The translations under genes and the position numbers were made by a program. From Gemmatimonadota bacterium (lineage in GTDB: Bacteria > Gemmatimonadota > Gemmatimonadetes > Gemmatimonadales > GWC2-71-9): a DNA stretch of 5,296 nt. Positions 1 through 5,296 of this stretch are shown here, piece by piece. Each line of letters starts with the position of its first letter. Position 1 is the first letter of the stretch. Location: the NCBI GenBank assembly GCA_029862935.1, contig JAOTWK010000272.1, positions 1-5,296 of the forward strand, in the 5' to 3' direction. The notes under the pieces were generated by a model. That model searched no databases, had not been told where the DNA came from, and was given only the letters and a program-made list of their open reading frames with translations.

Positions 1-1891
1 GATGCTGGTGGGGCAGGTGCCGTTCACGGGCCCCACGCCGCAGGCGATCATGGCGCGGCACACCATGGATCAGATTCCGCCGCCCAGCATCATGCGTGAC
101 TCGGTCATGCCCGAGCTCGAGGACGTCATCTTCTGCGCCATGGCCAAGAGCCCGGCGGACCGGTTCCGTACGGCGCAGGAGATGATCGACGCGCTGACCG
201 CGATCGAGACGGGCGGCGCGCCCAAGCTCCGGACCACGCGCGCCACGCGGCGCATCACGCAGCCCGTCATCGAGCAATCGAAATGGAAGCGGTTTGGCGT
301 TCCTGCCCTGGCGGTAGTTGCGGCAACTGCCGTGGGTGTGGCCGGCTGGCAGTTCCTGCAAGGGCGCTCCGGTGGGCCAGCAGCCGTTCCCGGTGGGCTC
401 GATCCCAAGCGCGTGGCCGTACTCTACTTTGAGGATCTGAGTCCTGATGGCGATCTGGCGTATGTCGCGGACGGCATCACCGAAGGGCTCATCTCGCAGC
501 TCTCGACGGTGGGAGCGCTGAGCGTCATCTCGCGCAATGGTGTTGCACCGTTCCGTGATCCGACGACCCCGCGGGACAGCATCGCCCGCGTGCTGGGAGT
601 CGGGAGCCTGGTGAGTGGGAGCGTGGAACCCGTCGGCATCAACTTGCGGGTGACCGCAAGGTTGGTCGAGGGAGAAGGCGGCTCCGACCTCGGCCGAGAG
701 ACGTTTCAGCTGCCGGCAGGCGATCTCCTCGCGACGCAGGACTCCGTGGTCCAGATCGTCTCGAACTTCCTGAGACAGCGGCTTGGTGAAGAGGTGCGGA
801 CGCGGGAGCTGCGAGGCGGGACTGAAAACGTTGCAGCGTGGGGACTGGTGCAGCGAGCGGAACGGCTCCGTAAAGATGCGGAAGACCTCGCAGTCAACGA
901 TGACGACGAACCGGCGATCGCCGCCCTGCGCCAGGCGGACTCCCTGCTCGGTCTGGCCCAAGCCGCCGACCCGCGGTGGCCGGAGCCCATCGTAGATCGC
1001 GGGTGGATTGCCTACCAGCGAGGGATGCAACTCTCGGAGGGGCCGGCGGTCGTACCATGGCTCGACACCGCCTTGGCGCGCGCCGACGAAGCACTGGCAG
1101 TCTCAACAAATGACTCGCGCGCGCTCGAGCTTCGCGGGACCACGCGGTTCCGCTACTGGCTGCGTCGCGCGGTGACCGATGCCAACGCGCAGACGCGGCT
1201 TCTCGAGCAAGCGAAGGAAGACCTCGAGTCGACGGTAGAGAGCGACCCGGGACGGGTTCGTGCCCTCGTGGAGCTGAGTACCCTCTACTACGAGCTTCCC
1301 GTGCCGGACGTGCCATCGGCGCTGCGATCGGCGGAACGTGCCTACGAAGCCGACGCCTATCTCGACAATGCGGATGCGGTGCTGGACCGCTTGTTCTGGG
1401 GTTCCATCGACCGCGAGTTCCTACCGCAGGCACAGCGGTGGTGCGGAGAGGGCGCACGGCGCTTTCCTGACGACGTCCGGTTTGCCAGATGCGAGTTGTG
1501 GCTCATGGTGACCCCGCGTGTGGCGCCAGCCGTCGACCAAGCGTGGCAGCTCCGTGCCCGGCTCGATTCGCTCACGGAGAACCGCTTCCTGCGCGTCGAG
1601 GCCGACTTCCTGGTCGGAGGCGTGCTAGCCAGGGCGGAGCTGACGGACAGTGCGCGATCTGTGTTCCAACGGGCGCGCGCAGCGATCAGCAGCGAGTTCG
1701 ATCCCGATCTTGCGCTCTATGCGCGGGAGGCCTACGTGCGAAGCCTTGCAGGGGACCTGGACGAAGCGATCGATTTGCTGAAGGAGTTCACTGCCGCCAA
1801 CCCGACACACGATTTCAGCCAGATGTTGGGCAACTGGTGGTGGCGCGAGCTCCGCGACCATCCGCGTTGGAGAGAGCTGAGTGTGGGGTGA
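1..1891 (+). CDS. Transmembrane Ser/Thr protein kinase, C-terminal part (kinase tail + TM + TolB/FlgO-like + TPR), 5' truncated
   Basis: The reading frame is open from the left edge, so the real start and the ATP-binding and catalytic loops lie upstream; the ATG at position 2 is an internal Met. Numbering from it, residues 1-66 match the last subdomains of a Hanks-type kinase: MLVGQVPFTGPTPQAIMARH, then SPADRF with the conserved subdomain XI Arg. A basic juxtamembrane linker (about 74-98) leads to one hydrophobic segment (about 99-119). Residues 136-265 resemble the TolB-like/FlgO module found after such kinases and in adenylate cyclase-like proteins (RVAVLYFEDLSPDG, then YVADGITEGLISQLS). 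Residues 275-605 are helical and TPR-like, for example around 355-385, 400-430, 440-465 and 548-600. The end, with a Trp cluster and DHPRWREL, resembles the DPRF-type ending of this family, so the C-terminus looks intact. By family knowledge this is an inner-membrane signalling kinase with an extracytoplasmic sensor or scaffold; the substrate is unknown. Kinase activity cannot be judged because the catalytic residues are out of view. Confidence 0.9.
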   Translation, partial: MLVGQVPFTGPTPQAIMARHTMDQIPPPSIMRDSVMPELEDVIFCAMAKSPADRFRTAQEMIDALTAIETGGAPKLRTTRATRRITQPVIEQSKWKRFGVPALAVVAATAVGVAGWQFLQGRSGGPAAVPGGLDPKRVAVLYFEDLSPDGDLAYVADGITEGLISQLSTVGALSVISRNGVAPFRDPTTPRDSIARVLGVGSLVSGSVEPVGINLRVTARLVEGEGGSDLGRETFQLPAGDLLATQDSVVQIVSNFLRQRLGEEVRTRELRGGTENVAAWGLVQRAERLRKDAEDLAVNDDDEPAIAALRQADSLLGLAQAADPRWPEPIVDRGWIAYQRGMQLSEGPAVVPWLDTALARADEALAVSTNDSRALELRGTTRFRYWLRRAVTDANAQTRLLEQAKEDLESTVESDPGRVRALVELSTLYYELPVPDVPSALRSAERAYEADAYLDNADAVLDRLFWGSIDREFLPQAQRWCGEGARRFPDDVRFARCELWLMVTPRVAPAVDQAWQLRARLDSLTENRFLRVEADFLVGGVLARAELTDSARSVFQRARAAISSEFDPDLALYAREAYVRSLAGDLDEAIDLLKEFTAANPTHDFSQMLGNWWWRELRDHPRWRELSVG

Positions 1892-1957
1892 ACCGTCAAA
1901 AACGCGGCCCGTGAGCCTCGCCGTGCTGCACCCCCGCAACACGTGACACCGCTTTTC

Positions 1958-1990
1958 GATCAAAACGGCCTCCTGACGGCCGGTTCGATC
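1958..1990. repeat. Imperfect 13-bp inverted repeat (stem-loop) downstream of the kinase gene
   Basis: The arms 1958-1970 (GATCAAAACGGCC) and 1978-1990 (GGCCGGTTCGATC) are complementary at 11 of 13 positions around a 7-base loop (1971-1977). The inner five pairs are uninterrupted and GC-only, and the outer four pairs (GATC) are also perfect; the A-C and A-G mismatches sit between. It begins 67 bases after the kinase stop codon. No T tract follows on either strand, so it is not a textbook intrinsic terminator. It could still act as an mRNA 3'-end stabiliser, a weak terminator or a protein-binding dyad. The structure is seen; the role is inferred. Confidence 0.5.
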
Positions 1991-2042
1991 CGTGTGGGGC
2001 GGCACCTGTGGGCTCGGGAGTTGCTCCAAAACCTGCGATACC

Positions 2043-2079
2043 TTGACAAACACTGTCATTCAGCCCAATTGCGATAGAT
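2043..2079 (+). promoter_or_regulatory. Possible promoter: TTGACA -35 box overlapped by a TGACA-N5-TGTCA dyad
   Basis: TTGACA at 2043-2048 is a perfect match to a housekeeping -35 box and lies about 70 bases before the lipoprotein start. At the expected 17-18-base spacing there is only a poor -10 candidate (around 2066-2072, CAATTGC). An A/T-richer GATAGAT at 2073-2079 is too far away for a standard spacer. The -35 box overlaps a perfect 5-bp inverted repeat, TGACA (2044-2048) and TGTCA (2054-2058), with a 5-base spacer, which could be an operator. A dyad this short can arise by chance, so this is a weak call resting mostly on position. Confidence 0.25.
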
Positions 2080-2108
2080 CGATTCGGGTTTAGCCCGGCA
2101 CACCATTT

Positions 2109-2117
2109 GGGGGGAAA
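2109..2117 (+). promoter_or_regulatory. Ribosome binding site of the lipoprotein gene
   Basis: GGGGGGAAA lies directly before the ATG at 2120, with 5 bases between the last G and the start codon. It is a G-run rather than a canonical GGAGG, but the position is right. With the signal peptide that begins exactly at this ATG, it fixes the start codon. Confidence 0.6.
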
Positions 2118-2119
2118 CG

Positions 2120-4543
2120 ATGAAATCACGGTTTACTGCGCTGGCCCTTGTATCGCTCATGACACTCGCTGCCTGCGAGGATGCCACAACTCCGGATCCG
2201 GGAGCGATCGAGATCGGCCGACCCAACATCGCGATCGCCTATCCCGACACCTCTTATGGATTTGTCGACGGATTCGCCACGTTCCTCAAGCCACTGGTGG
2301 CTGACCCGTTCGTGGACGGGGAGACGCTCAATCAGAACCTCCTGCCGATCATCGAGGTCTGGAAGTGGGATGACGTTCTAAAAGAGGAACGTGGCGTTGA
2401 TCACGGGTGCGTGAGTCTTGAGGATTCTGAGACGGGGCTGCCGCTCTACGGACCCGTTGCCACGTTCACGCCTCAGGTGAACTTCGATGAGACCTACTAT
2501 GAATACGGCTGGAAAACTGACCGGGAGCCCGCGGGAGGCCTGATCCAAGATTCGGTATACCGCATTTGCGTCAAGATTCTACGCGTGGTGCCTGGTGGCG
2601 ATGCCGTACGGCAGCTCGTGCTGTGGCGCGACGTGATTCCCGCGCAGACGAACAACCCCAACAATCCTGAGGGCAACCCCTACGAGTTCCAGAACGGCAG
2701 CAATATCCCTATCAAGTTCTGGATCAGCAGCAAGAGCCTGTGCTTCGATGAAGGTGGCAACGTCATCATCGACTGCACGATCGCCACGTTCGGCTCCGAC
2801 GGGGGAACGGCCACGTGTGACGCTGCCCAGTGTGGCATTTCTGCGCCGGGTAGTGGGGCAGCGATCCCCGAGGGCAAGTTCGCTACATTCGAGGTGCGCT
2901 ACGTCAACTGCGGCGTCACCGATCCCGACGGCACGATCGATTACCTGCCCATCGACATCCCGCAGTACCCGGGATGCTTGACAGTCACGGTCACGGCCAA
3001 CTTCGCGTGGAGCAGCTTCGACCAACTCGGTCCCGGGCTCGTGGCCGCCGCGTGCCGCGACGAGACGGTGCTCGGACCCAGAGACGAGCGCCTGCTACTG
3101 CACATCGAGTCGGCGGACGCGACTGAGTATTACGCGCTCCCGACCAGGCAGTTCGATCTCGAGTGCGGACCGCAGCCGTTGGCGCAGGCGCCGGGCCCCT
3201 CGGGGACCGTGGGTGATTGGATGCGCTACTACGCCACGCGAGGGGTGCAGGCCATGACCCAGCCGGTCCGGTCGCTGTTCGCCCCGCCCGAGTTGACCGC
3301 CGCACACGCCGGCTTCGGCGGCGGGACGTCGTTGGGCTGTAACGGGGCAAGCACTGAGGGCCCTGACGGCGTGATCAACTGCTCGAGTCCCGTGCTTGCA
3401 GCTGCTGCGGCTGAAACGACGGTGGATGTGCAGCCAGGCGTGCCCGTGGAGTTCAGGATGGTGTGGGCGTTGCCTTCCAAAATCTCGGCGAGGCTCAAGG
3501 TGATCGATGAGGATCCGTTCACCACGGCGCCGTGGATCGATCCGGAGTTGGTCGTCAACGGGACGCTCTTCCCAGCCGTGCTCGTCACGGACGAGTGCGA
3601 ACTAGATTCGGGGGTCGATCAATTCGGGAACCCAGTCGTGGAAGACTGTGTCGGTCAGGAAGAGGATCAGCCGGTTTCTGGTGCGACAGTGACGTTTACG
3701 CTTCCCAACGAACCCCCTGTTACAGTTACACGCACCACTGGTGCGGACGGCATTGCCTACGCACCGTGGCCAGTCACGGGGAACGGTCTCTTTGAGGCGA
3801 CTGCTAGCGGCCTTGGTATTGGCGTCGATCCGAGTCTTGACAGCGTGACGGTGCCGCCGCCGGCGCCGCCGGCGGTGGGCGCCTACCAGGATCACGTTGG
3901 TGATACCGCTGTCATGCTCCAAAGCCCCAGCGTCCTATTCCAGGGAACCGCCTGCCCGGCACCGGCCACGTTGGATGGCATTGTCAGCCTAGAGGAATAC
4001 GCGACGACGTCGAGCTTCGGTGGCATGTTCCCGTTCATGGCCAACGTGTCAGGTGGGGAGGTGGAGGCGGCTGTCTACTGGATGACCGATTGTGACAACT
4101 TGTATATGGCCGTGGAGATCCTGGCCGGTGACGCGTTGAAGAACTCCGTGCGCATCATTTTCGACAACGACGGTGATGACATTACGGAAACGTTCGATGA
4201 CATCTGGGTGCTTGAGACCGACAGGAATGGCGCCGCTCTGCCCGCAGAGGACTGGCACCTGACAGCCAACTGTCTGAACAAGAAGCAGTCGAGCTGTGGA
4301 GAGGCCGACCCTGCTCCCCATGGACCATTGTTGACTGATTACTTCTTCTCAACAGGGACCGGGAGTACGGTCTTTGAATTGAAACGTTCCCTAAACTCTG
4401 ACGGCTCCGATCCGTACGACTTCAGCATCCAGCTCGGGCAGACGCTCGGGTTCTACGTCGTCGTGCAGATGGGTAACGGAGCCCAGGGGAACTCGGAGTA
4501 TCCAGACTTCCGCGTCTACGAGAGGATCACGATAGGCCAGTAA
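2120..4543 (+). CDS. Large secreted lipoprotein with Ig-like module and C-terminal CBM9/DOMON-like domain
   Basis: I do not recognise a named family for the whole 807-residue protein. Residues 1-18 are a lipoprotein signal peptide (basic MKSR, hydrophobic core, lipobox L-A-A-C with Cys19), so it should be lipid-anchored outside the inner membrane; Glu at +2 does not argue for inner-membrane retention. Residues 30-350 look beta-rich and unassigned; the stretch with YEYGWKTD (127-134), YRICVKI (147-153) and IPIKF (196-200) resembles a repeating beta-sandwich module I associate with secreted Gemmatimonadota proteins (recalled, not searched). Residues 516-577 look like a bacterial Ig-like module (PVSGATVTFTLP, a Gly/Ala-rich turn, then FEATASG). 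A Pro hinge (579-585) precedes residues 613-807, which resemble CBM9-like/DOMON beta-sandwiches: TLDGIVSLEEY, then CDNLYMAVEI and an acidic FDNDGDD. The mature chain has 18 Cys besides Cys19, suggesting disulfides. Binding of a carbohydrate or other surface ligand is possible; no catalytic motif is visible. Confidence 0.88.
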   Translation: MKSRFTALALVSLMTLAACEDATTPDPGAIEIGRPNIAIAYPDTSYGFVDGFATFLKPLVADPFVDGETLNQNLLPIIEVWKWDDVLKEERGVDHGCVSLEDSETGLPLYGPVATFTPQVNFDETYYEYGWKTDREPAGGLIQDSVYRICVKILRVVPGGDAVRQLVLWRDVIPAQTNNPNNPEGNPYEFQNGSNIPIKFWISSKSLCFDEGGNVIIDCTIATFGSDGGTATCDAAQCGISAPGSGAAIPEGKFATFEVRYVNCGVTDPDGTIDYLPIDIPQYPGCLTVTVTANFAWSSFDQLGPGLVAAACRDETVLGPRDERLLLHIESADATEYYALPTRQFDLECGPQPLAQAPGPSGTVGDWMRYYATRGVQAMTQPVRSLFAPPELTAAHAGFGGGTSLGCNGASTEGPDGVINCSSPVLAAAAAETTVDVQPGVPVEFRMVWALPSKISARLKVIDEDPFTTAPWIDPELVVNGTLFPAVLVTDECELDSGVDQFGNPVVEDCVGQEEDQPVSGATVTFTLPNEPPVTVTRTTGADGIAYAPWPVTGNGLFEATASGLGIGVDPSLDSVTVPPPAPPAVGAYQDHVGDTAVMLQSPSVLFQGTACPAPATLDGIVSLEEYATTSSFGGMFPFMANVSGGEVEAAVYWMTDCDNLYMAVEILAGDALKNSVRIIFDNDGDDITETFDDIWVLETDRNGAALPAEDWHLTANCLNKKQSSCGEADPAPHGPLLTDYFFSTGTGSTVFELKRSLNSDGSDPYDFSIQLGQTLGFYVVVQMGNGAQGNSEYPDFRVYERITIGQ

Positions 4544-4582
4544 CAGCGCTGCTCCAGGGCGAGGTAGTGCGGTAATGCGATG

Positions 4583-4614
4583 GGGGCAGGGAGCGCTTCG
4601 GCGCTCCCTGCCCC
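4583..4614 (+). terminator. Stem-loop terminator, 14-bp perfect stem with TTCG loop
   Basis: The arms 4583-4596 (GGGGCAGGGAGCGC) and 4601-4614 (GCGCTCCCTGCCCC) are perfectly complementary. The loop 4597-4600 is TTCG, closed by a C-G pair, which gives the very stable cUUCGg tetraloop in RNA. It begins 40 bases after the lipoprotein stop and ends 46 bases before the DUF3006 stop on the other strand, so it lies between convergent genes and may serve both. The plus-strand tail is TTCGTCGTCT, a weak T tract rather than a run of T; the opposite side has none. Confidence 0.85.
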
Positions 4615-4619
4615 TTCGT

Positions 4620-4676
4620 CGTCTCAAGTCGTCCCAGTCGTCTACGTCGTCTTGACCGTCCTAGTCCGTCTCCGAC
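4620..4676. repeat. Degenerate 9-10-nt tandem repeat (CGTC-based), six units
   Basis: CGTC recurs at 4620, 4630, 4639, 4648, 4657 and 4667, that is at intervals of 10, 9, 9, 9 and 10 bases. The rough unit is CGTCYYAGT on the plus strand (ACTRRGACG on the minus strand). Two extra CGTC copies fall off-phase at 4617 and 4645. The array begins just after the terminator stem and covers the stop codon and last four codons of the minus-strand DUF3006 gene. No function can be assigned. Confidence 0.6.
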
Positions 4677-4897
4677 TTCTCTTCCCTCCGCCTCTTATTC
4701 GTCTCGATCAAATCCACCGTGGCACGTGACCAGTTCGGCACGTGCTCCGTTTCGAACGTCACCCGGACCACCGTTCCCGGTTTGATGCCATGCGGCAGAC
4801 GATCGAGCGGTACTGAGGCTGCATGCCCCTCATCGTCCAGTAGCACGGCGATCGACCCATCAAGGTGATCCACTGTATAGAAATGATCTTGAGACAT
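4661..4897 (-). CDS. DUF3006 domain-containing small protein
   Basis: This 78-residue protein (counted from the Met at 4897) matches the pattern of DUF3006: FYTVDHLDGSIAVLLDDEG, then a VPLDRLP element and HGIKPGTVVRVTF, ending in a highly charged NKRRREEKSETD tail. DUF3006 proteins are short, probably cytosolic beta-rich proteins of unknown biochemical role, and the domain is sometimes found with ComEC or metallo-beta-lactamase-type proteins (family knowledge). An in-frame ATG nine codons upstream (4922-4924) would give 87 residues. The AAGGA before it directly abuts that ATG, which is too close for a normal ribosome binding site. The 4897 start has no clear Shine-Dalgarno sequence either, but places the domain at the usual distance from the N-terminus, so I prefer it. 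The gene is convergent with the lipoprotein gene and lies downstream of the peptidase gene on the same strand. Its stop and last codons lie inside a tandem repeat. Confidence 0.8.
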   Translation of the reverse strand: MSQDHFYTVDHLDGSIAVLLDDEGHAASVPLDRLPHGIKPGTVVRVTFETEHVPNWSRATVDLIETNKRRREEKSETD

Positions 4898-4955
4898 AGG
4901 CCGTTGGTGCGCGTTAAGAGTCATTCCTTAGGGCTGCAGGAGTCGTGCCGGAGCG

Positions 4956-4983
4956 CGGGATGCGGGACACGGGATACGGGATA
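4956..4983. repeat. 7-nt tandem repeat, four units of CGGGAYR
   Basis: CGGGA occurs at 4956, 4963, 4970 and 4977 in exact 7-base register (CGGGATG, CGGGACA, CGGGATA, CGGGATA), followed by a decayed TGGAGCT unit. It lies in the gap between the peptidase and DUF3006 genes. The exact phase makes it a real tandem array rather than base-composition noise. Role unknown. Confidence 0.7.
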
Positions 4984-4988
4984 TGGAG

Positions 4989-5025
4989 CTGCTGACAGCA
5001 GAAGGCTGATGGCTGATGGCCATCA
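4989..5025. repeat. Small palindromes and GGCTGAT direct repeat after the peptidase stop
   Basis: CTGCT (4989-4993) and AGCAG (4997-5001) form a 5-bp inverted repeat with a 3-base loop. GGCTGAT is then repeated in tandem at 5004-5010 and 5011-5017, running into a perfect 12-bp palindrome, TGATGGCCATCA (5014-5025). That palindrome ends one base from the peptidase stop codon (complement of 5027-5029). These could fold in the 3' end of the peptidase mRNA, but there is no T tract on the minus strand, so I do not call a terminator. Confidence 0.55.
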
Positions 5026-5026
5026 A

Positions 5027-5296
5027 CTACTTCCCCGCCAAATCCAACAAGAACGCATACACAAACGCCGTCTCCCGATACCGTCGGTAGCGACCCGAGG
5101 CGCCGCCGTGGCCGGCTTCCATGTTGGTCTTGAGCAAGAGCCGGTTGGTGTCCGTCTTCATGACGCGTAGCCGTGCCACCCACTTGGCTGGCTCCCAGTA
5201 CTGCACCTGCGAATCGTGGAGGCCCGTGGTCACCAGCATGTGCGGGTAGTCCTTGGCCTCGACGTTGTCGTAGGGTGAATAGCTCAAGATGTATTC
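5027..5296 (-). CDS. Oligopeptidase B-type S9 serine peptidase, C-terminal end (5' part beyond window)
   Basis: The frame is open to the right edge of the window, so only the last 89 residues are visible and the start lies outside. They match the C-terminus of oligopeptidase B (prolyl oligopeptidase family S9A): SYSPYDNV, then [39 protein letters not shown] and a final helix [13 protein letters not shown]. The catalytic Asp should be the one in HDSQV (visible residue 28) and the catalytic His the one in AGHGG (residue 63). Their spacing of 35 equals that of Asp617 and His652 in the E. coli enzyme as I recall it; the nucleophilic Ser is upstream and not seen. Such enzymes cut short peptides after Lys or Arg, in the cytosol or periplasm. 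The apparent TTG start at 5287 is not real, because conserved residues continue upstream of it (EYIL before SYSPYD). The DUF3006 gene follows on the same strand after about 130 bases. Confidence 0.93.
   Translation of the reverse strand, partial: EYILSYSPYDNVEAKDYPHMLVTTGLHDSQVQYWEPAKWVARLRVMKTDTNRLLLKTNMEAGHGGASGRYRRYRETAFVYAFLLDLAGK

Noticed and set aside
894..1457. 187-codon open frame on the minus strand inside the kinase gene
   Set aside because: It is Arg/Pro/Ala-rich with no recognisable motif, and lies wholly opposite a frame with clear TolB-like and TPR content; it is a shadow of GC-rich coding.
2085..2097. Small hairpin CGGG-TTTAG-CCCG in the lipoprotein leader
   Set aside because: Only four pairs; short stems like this are common by chance in GC-rich DNA, and no riboswitch or attenuator features surround it.
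2579..3025. 148-codon open frame on the minus strand inside the lipoprotein gene
   Set aside because: No domain or plausible start signal, and it is antisense to a long frame with a signal peptide and ribosome binding site.
3857..3875. GC-only palindromic stretch within the lipoprotein gene
   Set aside because: It is explained by codons for the Pro/Ala-rich hinge (PPPAPPA) and needs no separate function.
4391..4627. Minus-strand open frame across the lipoprotein end and the stem-loop
   Set aside because: It reads through the 14-bp terminator stem and gives a low-complexity Arg-rich start; not a gene.
4956..4983. CRISPR-like array
   Set aside because: The units are 7 bases with no spacers, so this is a simple tandem repeat.
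4865..5170. Plus-strand open frame across the repeat gap and the peptidase end
   Set aside because: It is antisense to the conserved oligopeptidase B catalytic motifs and includes the tandem repeats; no protein signature.
5027..5287. Complete 86-residue small protein starting at TTG (complement of 5285-5287)
   Set aside because: The conserved oligopeptidase B sequence continues upstream of the TTG to the window edge, so it is a truncated long gene, not a small one.

Overview
The window is GC-rich, densely coded DNA from what is most likely a member of the Gemmatimonadota or a related soil or environmental phylum. The main pointers are a Ser/Thr kinase fused to a membrane segment, a TolB/FlgO-like domain and a TPR tail, a large secreted lipoprotein opening with an A-A-C lipobox and a short Asp/Thr/Pro-rich linker, and short-period tandem repeats in the gaps. 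The phylum is inferred from architecture and style only; there is no marker gene here.

Layout: (1) 1-1891, plus strand, the 3' part of a transmembrane Ser/Thr protein kinase gene whose catalytic N-terminus lies upstream of the window. (2) 1892-2119, a 228-base gap holding an imperfect 13-bp inverted repeat (1958-1990), a TTGACA box overlapped by a short dyad (2043-2058), and a G-rich ribosome binding site. (3) 2120-4543, plus strand, an 807-residue lipoprotein precursor with an unassigned beta-rich N-terminal half, an Ig-like module, a Pro hinge and a C-terminal CBM9/DOMON-like region. (4) 4583-4614, a perfect 14-bp stem with a TTCG loop, between convergent genes. (5) 4620-4676, a degenerate 9-10-nt tandem repeat that runs into the 3' end of the next gene. 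(6) 4661-4897, minus strand, a small DUF3006 protein. (7) about 4925-5026, a gap with a 7-nt tandem repeat, a second 7-nt repeat and two small palindromes. (8) 5027-5296, minus strand, the C-terminal end of an oligopeptidase B-type S9 serine peptidase, running off the right edge.

How the genes fit together: the kinase and lipoprotein share a strand but are separated by a gap with its own possible promoter and stem-loop, so an operon is not evident. The peptidase and DUF3006 genes share the minus strand and converge on the lipoprotein gene. No mobile element, CRISPR array, RNA gene or defence system is visible. The least explained item is the large cysteine-rich lipoprotein.
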